Positions 53,419-62,351 are shown, numbered from the stretch's first letter. The stretch: 64,000 nucleotides of DNA from UBA2705 sp963977105 (GCA_963977105.1 CAXBNI010000002.1:124001-188000); one strand, 5' to 3'. Notes: a model not told the origin generated them from the letters alone. Made by a program: numbers and translations.

Positions 53419-54360
53419 ATGGCAAATGAACAGCTGATCATTATTATTAGCGCTGTTGCAGCGGCGGGCTCCTTTGCGGGATTCGCCCTACCCTTCCTCA
53501 ACCGTACAGAAAAAAAGCAGCATTACCGTGATGTGATCTCTAAAAAGAGGAAAGATCTCTTCATGGCCACCAAGGAAAACCATGGCGTTATAAACAAAGA
53601 AGATTCTAACAAGGCTAAAGAATCTTTAGCTATGTTTTTTAAAATACAAAAGATATTCGGCAAGTTTGGTGAAAAGCTACGTGATCAGATGCTTCAAGCA
53701 GGAATACGCAACCCCAAAGCCCCAATGTATTTCCTTTTTGGCCGTATGCTTCTCCCCATCATACTCTCTGGATGGGGGCTGTTGATCTTACAACGCACAG
53801 AAAATGACTTTGACGGACGGCAGATACTCGGCATCATGGTTGCCCTTGCCGCCGCAGGATTTTTCTTACCGAGCATTTTAGTCAAGAACTACATTCAAAA
53901 GCGCCAAGAAGAAATTAACCTTAACTTCCCTGACGCCCTCGACATGCTGCTTATATGCGTCCAAGGCGGCATTGGCCTAGAGCAAGCCATTAACCGTATC
54001 GCCGAAGAAGTCACTGAAATATCAGAAAAGCTTGCCGAGGAGCTTGGTATATTAAGCGCCGAGATGGGGTTGCTCAATGACCGCAGGACGGCTTTACAAG
54101 ACTTTGCAAGGCGTGTCGGCTCTGGCGCAGCCAAGTCATTTGCCACGGCAATGATACAAGCTGAACAATATGGTACATCTGTAACGAATGCCATGAATAT
54201 CATTTCCGAAGACCTGCGCGATCAACGCATGCAAGAAGCAGAAAGAAAAGCCGCATCACTGCCGCCAAAGCTGACAGTACCGATGATTGTTTTCTTCCTC
54301 CCTGGATTATTCTTTATTATTTTAGGACCATTATGGCTCAAATTTAAACATGGCGGCTAA
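53419..54360 (+). CDS. tadC: Tad inner membrane platform protein TadC
   Basis: A 313-residue T2SF-domain protein, partner of TadB. Helices near 6-25, 95-150 and 290-310; core NFPDALDMLLICVQGGIGLEQAINRIAEEV and MIQAEQYGTSVTNAMNIISEDL. AAGGAGA precedes the ATG. Last gene of the machine before a 259-base gap that holds the pilin promoter. Confidence 0.92.
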   Translation: MANEQLIIIISAVAAAGSFAGFALPFLNRTEKKQHYRDVISKKRKDLFMATKENHGVINKEDSNKAKESLAMFFKIQKIFGKFGEKLRDQMLQAGIRNPKAPMYFLFGRMLLPIILSGWGLLILQRTENDFDGRQILGIMVALAAAGFFLPSILVKNYIQKRQEEINLNFPDALDMLLICVQGGIGLEQAINRIAEEVTEISEKLAEELGILSAEMGLLNDRRTALQDFARRVGSGAAKSFATAMIQAEQYGTSVTNAMNIISEDLRDQRMQEAERKAASLPPKLTVPMIVFFLPGLFFIILGPLWLKFKHGG

Positions 54361-54510
54361 GCCCCAAATACACCGCCGTCATACAAAGCGAGGCCATAGT
54401 CCACGCAAGCTACAGCATTATATCTAAAATTTTAGTCATATTTTACTATAAGTTATTTACAATTAAGCCATTGTTTTAATGCGTTAAAAAGGGCAAAAAA
54501 AATTCTTTTC

Positions 54511-54525
54511 TTAAGCTTCTGTTAA
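54511..54525 (+). promoter_or_regulatory. Putative CtrA box upstream of the flp pilin gene
   Basis: TTAA (54511) and TTAA (54522) separated by exactly seven bases, the CtrA consensus TTAA-N7-TTAA, here as a direct repeat TTAAGC-N5-TTAAGC. It overlaps the -35 position of a promoter whose -10 would be TATAGA at 54541, the arrangement of CtrA-activated promoters such as Caulobacter pilA. Confidence 0.6.
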
Positions 54526-54540
54526 GCAAATCAATGTCAT

Positions 54541-54546
54541 TATAGA
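54541..54546 (+). promoter_or_regulatory. Candidate -10 of the flp pilin promoter
   Basis: TATAGA with 17 bases to the overlapped -35 region in the CtrA box. Start would be near 54553, giving a leader of about 65 bases with AAAGGAGA before the pilin ATG. Confidence 0.45.
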
Positions 54547-54619
54547 AGAGTGAGAAACGAAGTGGGTGGAATTATTCCTCCAAAATATTTTAAAAGAAAC
54601 TTATTAAAGGAGACAACAT

Positions 54620-54811
54620 ATGTTGAAACTTATTGCTCTTATAGAAGCTTATAAAAACGAAGAACATGGCGCGACAGCTATTGAATATGCATTGATCGCA
54701 GCCGGCGTTGCCGTTGCCGTTGGGGCAGGTATGGCGCTATTCGGCCCATCACTAGAGGGCCTATGGACATCACTATCTGGTAACCTAGATACAGCTGCAG
54801 CGAACCTGTAA
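54620..54811 (+). CDS. Flp-type major pilin
   Basis: A 63-residue type IVb prepilin. Leader of about 20 residues with a basic/acidic end (YKNEEHG), cleavage expected at G/ATAIEYALIAAGVAVAVGAG, then the hydrophobic assembly helix with the Flp Glu-Tyr pair. Small Ser/Thr-rich C-terminus. AAAGGAGACAACAT precedes the ATG. It stands at the end of the Tad locus behind its own promoter, as in Caulobacter where pilA is CtrA-controlled, and ends in a strong terminator, which suits a highly expressed gene. Confidence 0.93.
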   Translation: MLKLIALIEAYKNEEHGATAIEYALIAAGVAVAVGAGMALFGPSLEGLWTSLSGNLDTAAANL

Positions 54812-54850
54812 GCTTAGGCTAGATAGAAATTAAAAAGAATTACCCACTTT

Positions 54851-54880
54851 AAATCGCCCTGCGCTTGCAGGGCGATTTTA
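54851..54880 (+). terminator. Terminator after the pilin gene
   Basis: A perfect 12-base stem (AAATCGCCCTGC at 54851-54862 with GCAGGGCGATTT at 54867-54878) and four-base loop, followed by T-rich sequence. Among the strongest hairpins in the window. Confidence 0.8.
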
Positions 54881-54935
54881 CTATTATCTGCATTTTTTTG
54901 AGGCTATAGTATTTTACACATTTTGAGGAATACAC

Positions 54936-55775
54936 ATGTCTAATCGCTTATTACAACACCCCGCCGCCCTAACCAATCAAATCCGCCGCATTGCTTATGA
55001 TGCAGGGGAAATCACACTTGATTATTTTGATGATAGCGGCGCGTTAGAAGCAATGACTAAAGACGACGGCTCCCCCGTTACCGTGGCAGACCAATTAGCC
55101 GAAGAACATATTACAAAAAAAATTAAAGAGATCACGCCAGACATACTTATTATTGGCGAAGAAGCCGTTGCAGGCGGTTACCGCCCCAGCGTCGAGAATG
55201 AAGAATATTACTGGCTTGTCGATGCCTTAGATGGCACAAAAGAATTCATTAGCGGCTCTGGCAATTATACTGTCAATATAGCCCTTATTCACAAAGGCGA
55301 CCCGATTTTAGGCGTCGTCTACGCTCCATTCCACGGTGAAATGTACGCGGGAAATTTAGAAACAGGCGCATTGCGCTGGCTTGATGACACAGATAGCGAG
55401 AAACGCATTGAAACGCGTGCCATTCCAAGAAAAGGTATCACAGTTGTCAGCAGCGTGTCCCACGGCTCGGGCGAAAAACTTGATACGTTTTTAGAACAAT
55501 TCAAGATCGAAAAACGTATCAAAAAAGGTAGTTCATTAAAAATATGTACGATTGCCGCAGGTAAAGCGGATCTATACCCCCGCTTTGGGCCAACTTGTGA
55601 ATGGGATACAGCCGCCGGTGACGCAGTATTACGCGCGGCGGGCGGCGGCCTTACTGATATAAACGGCGTCCCGCTTACATATACTGGTGCTGATCCTAAA
55701 TTCTTAAATCCTGAATTTATTGCTTGGTCTGGCGCCCTTGCAGCAGCGCACCAGAGCGCCCTTGCTGACGAATAG
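54936..55775 (+). CDS. cysQ: 3'(2'),5'-bisphosphate nucleotidase CysQ
   Basis: Hydrolyses 3'-phosphoadenosine 5'-phosphate, by-product of sulfate assimilation. Inositol monophosphatase fold with ILIIGEEAV, LVDALDGTKEFISGSG, and the second metal motif CEWDTAAGDAVLRAAGG. Length 279 is normal for CysQ. TGAGGA lies about eight bases before the ATG. Convergent with the TetR gene. Confidence 0.92.
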   Translation: MSNRLLQHPAALTNQIRRIAYDAGEITLDYFDDSGALEAMTKDDGSPVTVADQLAEEHITKKIKEITPDILIIGEEAVAGGYRPSVENEEYYWLVDALDGTKEFISGSGNYTVNIALIHKGDPILGVVYAPFHGEMYAGNLETGALRWLDDTDSEKRIETRAIPRKGITVVSSVSHGSGEKLDTFLEQFKIEKRIKKGSSLKICTIAAGKADLYPRFGPTCEWDTAAGDAVLRAAGGGLTDINGVPLTYTGADPKFLNPEFIAWSGALAAAHQSALADE

Positions 55776-55843
55776 ATTTACGCCTTATAAGGCAGATGCG
55801 CCCATATCAGTAAAGCCCTTGCTAAAAGCGGATAAACGCAGAG

Positions 55844-56443
55844 CTAGTCACCTGAGAAATCATAGGCCTTACAAACCATCTCAACCATGTGATCCGCGAT
55901 CGCTTCAACTTTTTCAGCTTCCAGCTTCGCAAGGCCAAAGACCTGCGGGTAAAATGCATATGATTTAATATGCCCTTCTAGGCTCTCTGCGGCCAGCTCA
56001 ATATCGCGACAAGCGAGATACCCATCTTTCACTGCGCCACCCAACCACAAACGTAATGAAGTCCCTGTGGGCGGCAGCTGAGCGAAGACTTTCTCTGCTT
56101 TATCCTGAGACAGCATCAGTTCACGTAGAATAATCTGTGCGACATCCATGTAAGTCTTTGTTTGATATATGTTAATCTCATTAACGATCAGAGATTTAAG
56201 CTGTATTTTAAAATCTTGATCGCGCTTATACTCCACCGCCTTGTTACGACCGACGGCGCGGTATTTCTGCATCAATACAGCCTGGAAAAGGTCTAGTTTA
56301 CTTCGGTAATATTTATACAGTGTACGCTTAGAAACCTGAGCGTTTTCAACGATTGTATCAATCACGGCATTGTGCAAGCCATGCTTTTGAAATTCGACTT
56401 CAGCTGCAGCCAAAATATCTTTTTGTTTCGCTGTGATTTTCAT
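55844..56443 (-). CDS. TetR/AcrR-family transcriptional regulator
   Basis: A 199-residue repressor. HTH within KQKDILAAAEVEFQKHGLHNA and TIVENAQVSKRTLYKYYRSKLDLF; ligand-binding domain follows. The ATG at 56443 is used because the longer frame from 56473 lies over an operator and lacks a site; GGA is about eight bases upstream. Two TAAAC-N6-GTTTA sites stand in its leader, so it is probably autorepressed. Target beyond itself is unknown; the adjacent aldehyde dehydrogenase and amino acid dehydrogenase genes do not carry the motif. Confidence 0.82.
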   Translation of the reverse strand: MKITAKQKDILAAAEVEFQKHGLHNAVIDTIVENAQVSKRTLYKYYRSKLDLFQAVLMQKYRAVGRNKAVEYKRDQDFKIQLKSLIVNEINIYQTKTYMDVAQIILRELMLSQDKAEKVFAQLPPTGTSLRLWLGGAVKDGYLACRDIELAAESLEGHIKSYAFYPQVFGLAKLEAEKVEAIADHMVEMVCKAYDFSGD

Positions 56444-56464
56444 ATTATATTTCCGTTTCAGATA

Positions 56465-56480
56465 TAAACACACTCGTTTA
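56465..56480. promoter_or_regulatory. Operator copy 1 (TAAAC-N6-GTTTA) before tetR
   Basis: TAAACACACTCGTTTA: inverted repeat of five bases around six. It lies 21 bases upstream of the tetR start codon, where a repressor would block transcription. Confidence 0.55.
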
Positions 56481-56539
56481 TTTATACACTACACGGACTC
56501 CTCTCCAAAGCGACTTCGTCAACATACCCACATATATTA

Positions 56540-56555
56540 TAAACACATTAGTTTA
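56540..56555. promoter_or_regulatory. Operator copy 2 (TAAAC-N6-GTTTA) before tetR
   Basis: TAAACACATTAGTTTA, identical half-sites and spacing to copy 1, differing at only two or three positions in the middle, 75 bases further upstream (about seven helical turns). Suggests cooperative binding or looping by the adjacent TetR protein. Confidence 0.55.
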
Positions 56556-56585
56556 CACCTACACCCCTGAAATTAAATCATAAAA

Positions 56586-56608
56586 AAAGGCGCCAATGGC
56601 GCCTTTCT
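56586..56608 (-). terminator. Terminator after the ALDH7 gene
   Basis: A perfect nine-base stem (AAAGGCGCC at 56586-56594 with GGCGCCTTT at 56598-56606) and three-base loop, U-run on the minus strand. It separates the aldehyde dehydrogenase from tetR. Confidence 0.75.
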
Positions 56609-56628
56609 CATAAATTATAAGGTCGACG

Positions 56629-58158
56629 CTACTCATCAACAGTGAATTTAATGCCCTGCGCAAGCGGTAATTCTTTCGAATAATTCAACGTGCTTGTCAT
56701 ACGGCGCATATAGCCTTTCCATGCATCTGAACCGCTTTCCCTGCCGCCGCCAGTTTCTTTTTCTCCGCCAAACGCACCGCCAATTTCAGCGCCACTTGTG
56801 CCAATATTGACGTTCGCGATACCGCAGTCACTGCCCGCTTCTGCTGTAAACATTTCAGCTTCTAAAACATCGCGCGTAAAGATCGCCGATGACAGACCTT
56901 GCGGCACATCATTCTGGCGCTCAATCGCCTCTTCTAAATCAGAATAGCGGAAGACATATAAGATCGGTGCGAAAGTTTCTTCTTTAACATTATCAGCGAT
57001 CCCTGTCATTTCAACAACAGCAGGATGCACATAATACGCATCAGGGTACTGTTCAGCCAAAGCACGGCCGCCACCTGTAATGTCGGCGCCTTTTGTACGC
57101 ACCTTATCAAGCGCAGCTTCCATCAAGTCAAAAGACATGCCGTCAATTAATGGCCCAACAAGCGTACCTTCCGCCATAGGATGACCGAGTGATAAGCCGC
57201 CATAAGCTTTTTTAATACGCGGCACCAAGACATCATATATATCATCATGTATGAACACACGACGCGTAGACGTACAGCGCTGCCCACATGTGCCAACTGC
57301 GCCAAAGACAATCCCTTGGAAGGCAATGTCTAAATCGGCGCTTGGTGCAACGATAATCGCGTTATTACCACCAAGCTCCAATATTGATTTACCAAAGCGC
57401 GCAGCAACGATTGGCGCAACTTTACGCCCCATTGCTGTGCTGCCTGTCGCGCTGATAACTGACATACGTTTATCAGCAACCATTTGCGCGCCGATTTCCG
57501 CTTCGCCGAGCAAAAGCTGCGATAAGTTTTCAGGTGCGTCCGTACCGAATTTAGCGCAGGCATCTAAAAATATTTTTTGGCACGCGAGTGCTGTCAGCGG
57601 TGTTTTTTCCGAAGGCTTCCAGATCACAGGGTCGCCGCACACAATCGCGAGCGCAGTATTCCATGCCCAAACTGCAACGGGGAAGTTAAACGCGCTAATC
57701 ACACCGACAGGCCCAGCAGGCTGCCAATATTCGCGCATTTTATGTCCAGGGCGCTCAGAAGCAATTGTCAGACCGTATAACTGACGGCTTATACCAACAG
57801 CAAAATCACAAATATCAATCATCTCCTGCACTTCACCGAGGCCTTCTTGAAATATCTTGCCGCACTCTAGCGATACCAAAGCACCGAGCGCTTCTTTGCG
57901 CTCACGTAAAATCTCACCGAGCAAACGGATAAGCTCACCGCGGCGTGGCGCAGGCACATTTCGCCAGATTTTAAAAGCATCAACAGAGGCAGACATCATC
58001 GCGTCGCACTGCCCTGAATTATGCATCTGCACAGAAGCAAGCTTTGCACCATCAGCGGGGCTAAATACGGCAAGGTTACCTGTTTGGGTTAACACATCAG
58101 CTATACCCAGTTCTTCAAAAACCTTATTTACATCTGAACCTACGTTATCTCGCATCAT
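56629..58158 (-). CDS. ALDH7-type aldehyde dehydrogenase (aminoadipate semialdehyde dehydrogenase)
   Basis: A 509-residue NAD-dependent aldehyde dehydrogenase. NPVAVWAWN-type segment (SAFNFPVAVWAWNTALAIVCGD), ISATGSTAMGRKV, LELGGNN with the general base, catalytic cysteine in GTCGQRCTSTRR and GGAFGGEKETGGGRESGSDAWK, all typical of antiquitin (ALDH7), including the bacterial AmaB enzyme of lysine degradation. AAGGAG precedes the ATG. It lies 99 bases downstream of the Leu/Phe dehydrogenase gene on the same strand; a hairpin-like region is between them. Confidence 0.9.
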   Translation of the reverse strand: MMRDNVGSDVNKVFEELGIADVLTQTGNLAVFSPADGAKLASVQMHNSGQCDAMMSASVDAFKIWRNVPAPRRGELIRLLGEILRERKEALGALVSLECGKIFQEGLGEVQEMIDICDFAVGISRQLYGLTIASERPGHKMREYWQPAGPVGVISAFNFPVAVWAWNTALAIVCGDPVIWKPSEKTPLTALACQKIFLDACAKFGTDAPENLSQLLLGEAEIGAQMVADKRMSVISATGSTAMGRKVAPIVAARFGKSILELGGNNAIIVAPSADLDIAFQGIVFGAVGTCGQRCTSTRRVFIHDDIYDVLVPRIKKAYGGLSLGHPMAEGTLVGPLIDGMSFDLMEAALDKVRTKGADITGGGRALAEQYPDAYYVHPAVVEMTGIADNVKEETFAPILYVFRYSDLEEAIERQNDVPQGLSSAIFTRDVLEAEMFTAEAGSDCGIANVNIGTSGAEIGGAFGGEKETGGGRESGSDAWKGYMRRMTSTLNYSKELPLAQGIKFTVDE

Positions 58159-58257
58159 AATTGCTCCTTATCTATCATTGATTGTTACGTCTTATAGTCG
58201 AGTGACGGAGGGGGACTCTATCATAAAATATGATTCTCTTCCTCCCCTTGCCGTGAA

Positions 58258-59331
58258 TTAAAGTAAAGCTATACGTTCTAAGGCGATAATATCCGCGATC
58301 TCTGCCGTGGTTTTATTCTCTGCGTCAGCACGCTTAAAAATCTCTTCCAGAGTGACACCAATATGGCGCAATTTGGCAATTAGCTGCTCATGGCTTGCGC
58401 CTACTTCAACAACATTAATAACGCCGCCTGCATTAATAGCGTAATCAGGGGCGTATAAAATGCCGCGCACTTTTAAGGCCTCAGCCATCTCTGGCGTCGC
58501 CAATTGATTATTCGCCGCGCCGGCAATAATACCAGCTCGAATTTCGTCTACTGAATCCACATTAATGTCACCGCCTAAAGCACACGGCACAAAAACATCA
58601 ACATCTTCAAACATAATATCATCAGGGTGGCCAATTGTTGCTCCCCACTCACTTGCTGCGCGCGCAACTTTTGCAGGGTCAATATCCGCAACCGTCAAAT
58701 GTGCACCATCTGCATGTAAAAGCGCACAAAGCGGCGAAGCCACGCTGCCAAGCCCCTTCACTGCAAAACGTATGTCACGCAGGCTTTCTTTATTCATTTT
58801 ATGTTTTACGGCAGCTTTAATGCCGTGATAGACGCCTATTGCCGTATAAAGCGGTGGGCCACCCGGAAGATCAACAACGCCCGCTTTTTCTAATGAACGC
58901 ACGCGCACATAATCAGTAACGCTGCCCGCAATTTTAAAATCTTCTAATCGCGTTCCAACATCTTCGCCCGTCTCATAGACGCCTTTCAGCTCATTAAGCG
59001 CATGGCCAAGCGCCATCATAAAAGATGGGTCCGGGTTGGTTGTCCCAGCCTTACCAACAATCACAGTTTTACCGCCGCCATATTGTAAATTTGCAAGAGC
59101 GTTTTTATACGTCATGCCTTTTGAGAGGCGCAGCACGTCGCTGATTGCATCATTATCATTATTATAATATGGCCAGTAACGACAGCCGCCACGTGCAGGG
59201 CCGCGCTTCGTATTATGAAGTGCGATATATGCCTTAAAGCCTATGTCCGCGTCCTCTGCCATTAATATCTTTTCATGGTTATCATAGGCAGGGTGACCTG
59301 ATAAATCAGGGTAAGAAAAAGTAAGCGCCAT
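58258..59331 (-). CDS. Leucine/phenylalanine/valine dehydrogenase family protein
   Basis: A 357-residue NAD-dependent amino acid dehydrogenase that interconverts an amino acid and its 2-oxo acid. N-terminal domain with GPARGGCRYWPY, LSKGMTYKNALANLQYGGGKTVIVG (catalytic lysine), the Asp-containing TGEDVGTRLEDF and the Rossmann part with VKGLGSVASPLCALLH and APDYAINAGGVINV. Leucine and phenylalanine dehydrogenases share these motifs. Its place divergent from phenylalanine/tyrosine catabolism favours phenylalanine or aromatic amino acids, but that is inference. GGGAG precedes the ATG. Confidence 0.88.
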   Translation of the reverse strand: MALTFSYPDLSGHPAYDNHEKILMAEDADIGFKAYIALHNTKRGPARGGCRYWPYYNNDNDAISDVLRLSKGMTYKNALANLQYGGGKTVIVGKAGTTNPDPSFMMALGHALNELKGVYETGEDVGTRLEDFKIAGSVTDYVRVRSLEKAGVVDLPGGPPLYTAIGVYHGIKAAVKHKMNKESLRDIRFAVKGLGSVASPLCALLHADGAHLTVADIDPAKVARAASEWGATIGHPDDIMFEDVDVFVPCALGGDINVDSVDEIRAGIIAGAANNQLATPEMAEALKVRGILYAPDYAINAGGVINVVEVGASHEQLIAKLRHIGVTLEEIFKRADAENKTTAEIADIIALERIALL

Positions 59332-59539
59332 TGTGAACTCCCGTTATTATTATATCTTTTAAGCTTAAAACACTCATTTTTATTGGCTGCGCAGAGTGTA
59401 TGCCTGAACTTAATACGGGTCAATCTTAGATGCTGTTGCAGCGCCGCAAGTTTTAGGGCTATTGGTCAGCCTTACTTTCATTTATACTGCGCCAGCATAT
59501 ATAAATAATAATAATATACAAAAAACAGGAGCACCTCTT

Positions 59540-60595
59540 ATGGTTGATCTATTTGAAAATCCACTTGGTACAAACGGCTTTGCCTTTATCGAATACGCTG
59601 GCAAAGAAGAAAAACTCGGGAAATTGTTTGAACAGCTGGGCTTCACCAAAGTCGCGAATCATAAATCACGCGCGATCTACCTTTACCGTCAGGGCAATAT
59701 TAACTTCCTGCTTAATGCGGAAGATTACGGCCAGCCAAAAGAATTTAGCGATACACATATCGCTGGCGCGAGCTCTATGGCATTCGTTGTTAAAGACGCT
59801 GACGCTGCCTTTGTTGAAGCGCTAAAACGCGGCGCTGTATCCGCAATGGATAAAAGCGGCGCCAAACAAAAAGACCTTCCGACAATTGATGGCATTGGCG
59901 GTAGCCTTATACATTTGCTTGACGATGAGAGCTTCTATGATAATAACTTTGATTTCATTACAGATGACCGTCGCCCCATAGGCGCAGGGCTTACATATAT
60001 AGACCACCTCACTCATAATGTCTTCCGTGGAAATATGGATGTTTGGGGTAAGTTTTATGAAGACATATTCAATTTCCGTGAAATCCGTTATTTCGATATT
60101 GAAGGCAAGCTTACCGGCCTTAAAAGCCGCGCCATGACGTCGCCATGCGGTAAAATCCGCATCCCGCTCAATGAGAGCTCTGACGATAAATCACAAATTG
60201 AAGAGTTTTTGAAACGCTTTAACGGCGAAGGCATTCAGCATATTGCCCTAGGCACCGCCGATATTTATGAGACTGTGCGTACGCTCAATACAAACCAAGT
60301 GCCGCTGCAGCAAACCCCTGCGACATATTACGAAAAGCTTGACGCACGCGTTCAGGGTCACGGCGAAGACACCGCAGAGCTGCAAAAGCTAGACATATTG
60401 CTTGATGGCGCTCCGACTGAGGATCAAGGCATATTGCTGCAAATATTCACTAAAGATGCCATCGGCCCTGTTTTCTTTGAAATCATTCAGCGCAAAGGCA
60501 ATGAAGGTTTCGGGGAAGGTAATTTTCAGGCCTTATTCGAGTCTATCGAGCTCGACCAAATACGCCGCGGCGTGTTAGAAGAGAAAAAAGCATAA
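59540..60595 (+). CDS. hppD: 4-hydroxyphenylpyruvate dioxygenase
   Basis: Converts 4-hydroxyphenylpyruvate to homogentisate with iron. Two VOC modules, with iron ligands in TYIDHLTHNVFRG and IQHIALGTADIYE plus the C-terminal glutamate in PVFFEIIQRKGNEGFGEGNF. The frame opens at 59462, but the ATG at 59540 with AGGAG nine bases upstream gives the family start (DLFENPLGTNGFAFIEYA). First gene of the aromatic amino acid catabolic operon. Confidence 0.94.
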   Translation: MVDLFENPLGTNGFAFIEYAGKEEKLGKLFEQLGFTKVANHKSRAIYLYRQGNINFLLNAEDYGQPKEFSDTHIAGASSMAFVVKDADAAFVEALKRGAVSAMDKSGAKQKDLPTIDGIGGSLIHLLDDESFYDNNFDFITDDRRPIGAGLTYIDHLTHNVFRGNMDVWGKFYEDIFNFREIRYFDIEGKLTGLKSRAMTSPCGKIRIPLNESSDDKSQIEEFLKRFNGEGIQHIALGTADIYETVRTLNTNQVPLQQTPATYYEKLDARVQGHGEDTAELQKLDILLDGAPTEDQGILLQIFTKDAIGPVFFEIIQRKGNEGFGEGNFQALFESIELDQIRRGVLEEKKA

Positions 60596-60631
60596 ACCAC
60601 TCCAATAATAAACCAATATAAGGAAGAGCTA

Positions 60632-61642
60632 ATGAAACTCGCATCATATAAATCAGGCCGCGATGGTCAGCTTTACATTGTATCAAACGATCTCACCAAG
60701 GCCGTGAGCGCCGCAGCAATTGCCCCGACGATGCAAGCCGCACTTGATGAATGGGATTTATACGCCCCCAAACTTGCCGCACTCCATAAAGATTTGGAGA
60801 CAGGCAGCGCCCAAAATATCGAAAGCTTCGATCAAAGTAAATGCGCATCGCCGCTACCACGCGCTTATCAAGTCGCGGATGGTAGCGCTTATCTAAACCA
60901 CGTCGAGTTAGTGCGCAAAGCCCGCGGCGCAGAAATGCCCGAGAGCTTTTTAACTGACCCCTTAATGTATCAGGGCGTGTCAGACATTATTTTGGACCCA
61001 ACGCAAGATATTGAAGTTATCAGCGAAGATTTCGGCATTGATTTTGAAGGCGAAATTGCCATCATCACTACTGACGTTCCCATGGGCGTAAGTGCAGAAG
61101 ATGCGCCGCAATATATTGCGCTTGTCATGACCATGAATGATGTATCTTTGCGTAACCTTATTCCGAATGAGCTTGGTAAAGGTTTTGGCTTTTTCAATGC
61201 GAAGCCACCAAGCGCGTTTTCGCCGGCCGCCGTTACGCCTGATAGCCTTGGTGATGCTTGGGATGGGCGTAAATTCACCACGAAGCTCATCAGTACATTA
61301 AACGGCACACAGTGCGGCGAGCCCAATTGCGGCGTAGAAATGCAGTTTGATTTTGGCGAGCTGATCGCACATGCCGCAAAAACGCGTCCATTAGGCGCAG
61401 GTGCGATTATTGGCTCTGGAACAATATCAAACTCAGATCGTCAAGTTGGCTATAGCTGCCTTGCCGAAATCCGGATGATTGAAAAAATCGAAAGCGGCGA
61501 ATTTAAAACGCCGTTCATGAAGTTTGGTGATAACGTTAAAATCGAGGCAAAAGACGCAAATGGCCAGTCTATTTTCGGCACAATTGAACAAAAAATCGTG
61601 CCGTATAATGCTGCAGAAAAACCAGTAAAGAAAAGCGCATAA
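60632..61642 (+). CDS. fahA: Fumarylacetoacetate hydrolase
   Basis: Cleaves fumarylacetoacetate to fumarate and acetoacetate, last step of tyrosine breakdown. A 336-residue FAH-type enzyme with YLNHVELVRKARGAEMPES, MYQGVSD, DFGIDFEGEIAIITTDVP and GSGTISNSDRQVGYSCLAE. AAGGAAGAGC precedes the ATG. Follows hppD by 36 bases. Confidence 0.92.
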   Translation: MKLASYKSGRDGQLYIVSNDLTKAVSAAAIAPTMQAALDEWDLYAPKLAALHKDLETGSAQNIESFDQSKCASPLPRAYQVADGSAYLNHVELVRKARGAEMPESFLTDPLMYQGVSDIILDPTQDIEVISEDFGIDFEGEIAIITTDVPMGVSAEDAPQYIALVMTMNDVSLRNLIPNELGKGFGFFNAKPPSAFSPAAVTPDSLGDAWDGRKFTTKLISTLNGTQCGEPNCGVEMQFDFGELIAHAAKTRPLGAGAIIGSGTISNSDRQVGYSCLAEIRMIEKIESGEFKTPFMKFGDNVKIEAKDANGQSIFGTIEQKIVPYNAAEKPVKKSA

Positions 61643-61645
61643 AAA

Positions 61646-62323
61646 ATGATCAAGCTCTATGATTATTTCCGCGCGTCGAGCTGCTACCGCCTGCGCATTG
61701 CCCTCAATATAAAGCGCATTGCGTATGAGACCATTAGTGTTGATTTGTTAAAAGGCCAGCATAAAAGCGACGCTTATAAACAGATCAACCCGCTGGGTAC
61801 AGCGCCTTACTTTATTGACGGTGATGTCGCGCTAAATCAAAGCCTTGCTGTGATGCAGTATTTGGATAACGCTTACCCTGAGCAAAAGCTAGTTTATGGT
61901 GACGCTAAGACGCAGGCGCAAATTTGGCAGTTCGCCTTATTAATTGCCACTGACGTCCACCCCTTCGGTACGCCGCAAGTATGGAAGGCCTATTTAATGG
62001 GGATACTTGATGCAGATCAAGCGCAAGCGAATGCATGGGTAGAACATTGGATTACGCGCGGCCTCACCACTTATGAGGCCATGTTACAGCGCGCAGACAC
62101 ACATACAGATTTTAGCTGCGGCGATGAGATATCTATGGCTGATATTTGCCTATTGCCTCAATTATATAATGCGCGGCGTTATAAGGTCGAGCTCAAACCT
62201 TATCCAAAATTGCTGCAGATTGAAAAAAACATGCTGCGCGATGAACAGGTCAGAAAAGCAACGCCCGAAGCGCATCCAGATGCGCCGCCAGAATTAGAAA
62301 ACATACACGGATCTATGCTATAA
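61646..62323 (+). CDS. maiA: Maleylacetoacetate isomerase
   Basis: Zeta-class glutathione transferase that isomerises maleylacetoacetate to fumarylacetoacetate. The SSCYR motif (S11, S12, C13) is intact, with NPLGTAPYFIDGDVALNQSLAVMQYLD and ISMADICLLPQLYNARRYKVEL. 225 residues, normal. Start is 3 bases after the fahA stop. Confidence 0.95.
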   Translation: MIKLYDYFRASSCYRLRIALNIKRIAYETISVDLLKGQHKSDAYKQINPLGTAPYFIDGDVALNQSLAVMQYLDNAYPEQKLVYGDAKTQAQIWQFALLIATDVHPFGTPQVWKAYLMGILDADQAQANAWVEHWITRGLTTYEAMLQRADTHTDFSCGDEISMADICLLPQLYNARRYKVELKPYPKLLQIEKNMLRDEQVRKATPEAHPDAPPELENIHGSML

Positions 62324-62351
62324 TAACAAAATAAGAAAGCAGGGTAGGATA

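Noticed and set aside
55782..55793. Palindrome GCCTTATAAGGC between cysQ and tetR
   Set aside because: Short stem with no loop to make a terminator and no T-run; probably chance.
8257..56608. Repeated AAAAAGGCGCC / GGCGCCTTTTT hairpins at 8258, 31802 and 56586
   Set aside because: Same core, but each sits as a normal terminator at a gene end with different loops; not evidence for a mobile repeat.
58211..58252. Imperfect hairpin between the Leu/Phe dehydrogenase and ALDH7 genes (core ATCATA-AAA-TATGAT)
   Set aside because: Flanking G/C stretches pair poorly and no U-run follows; cannot tell attenuator from chance.
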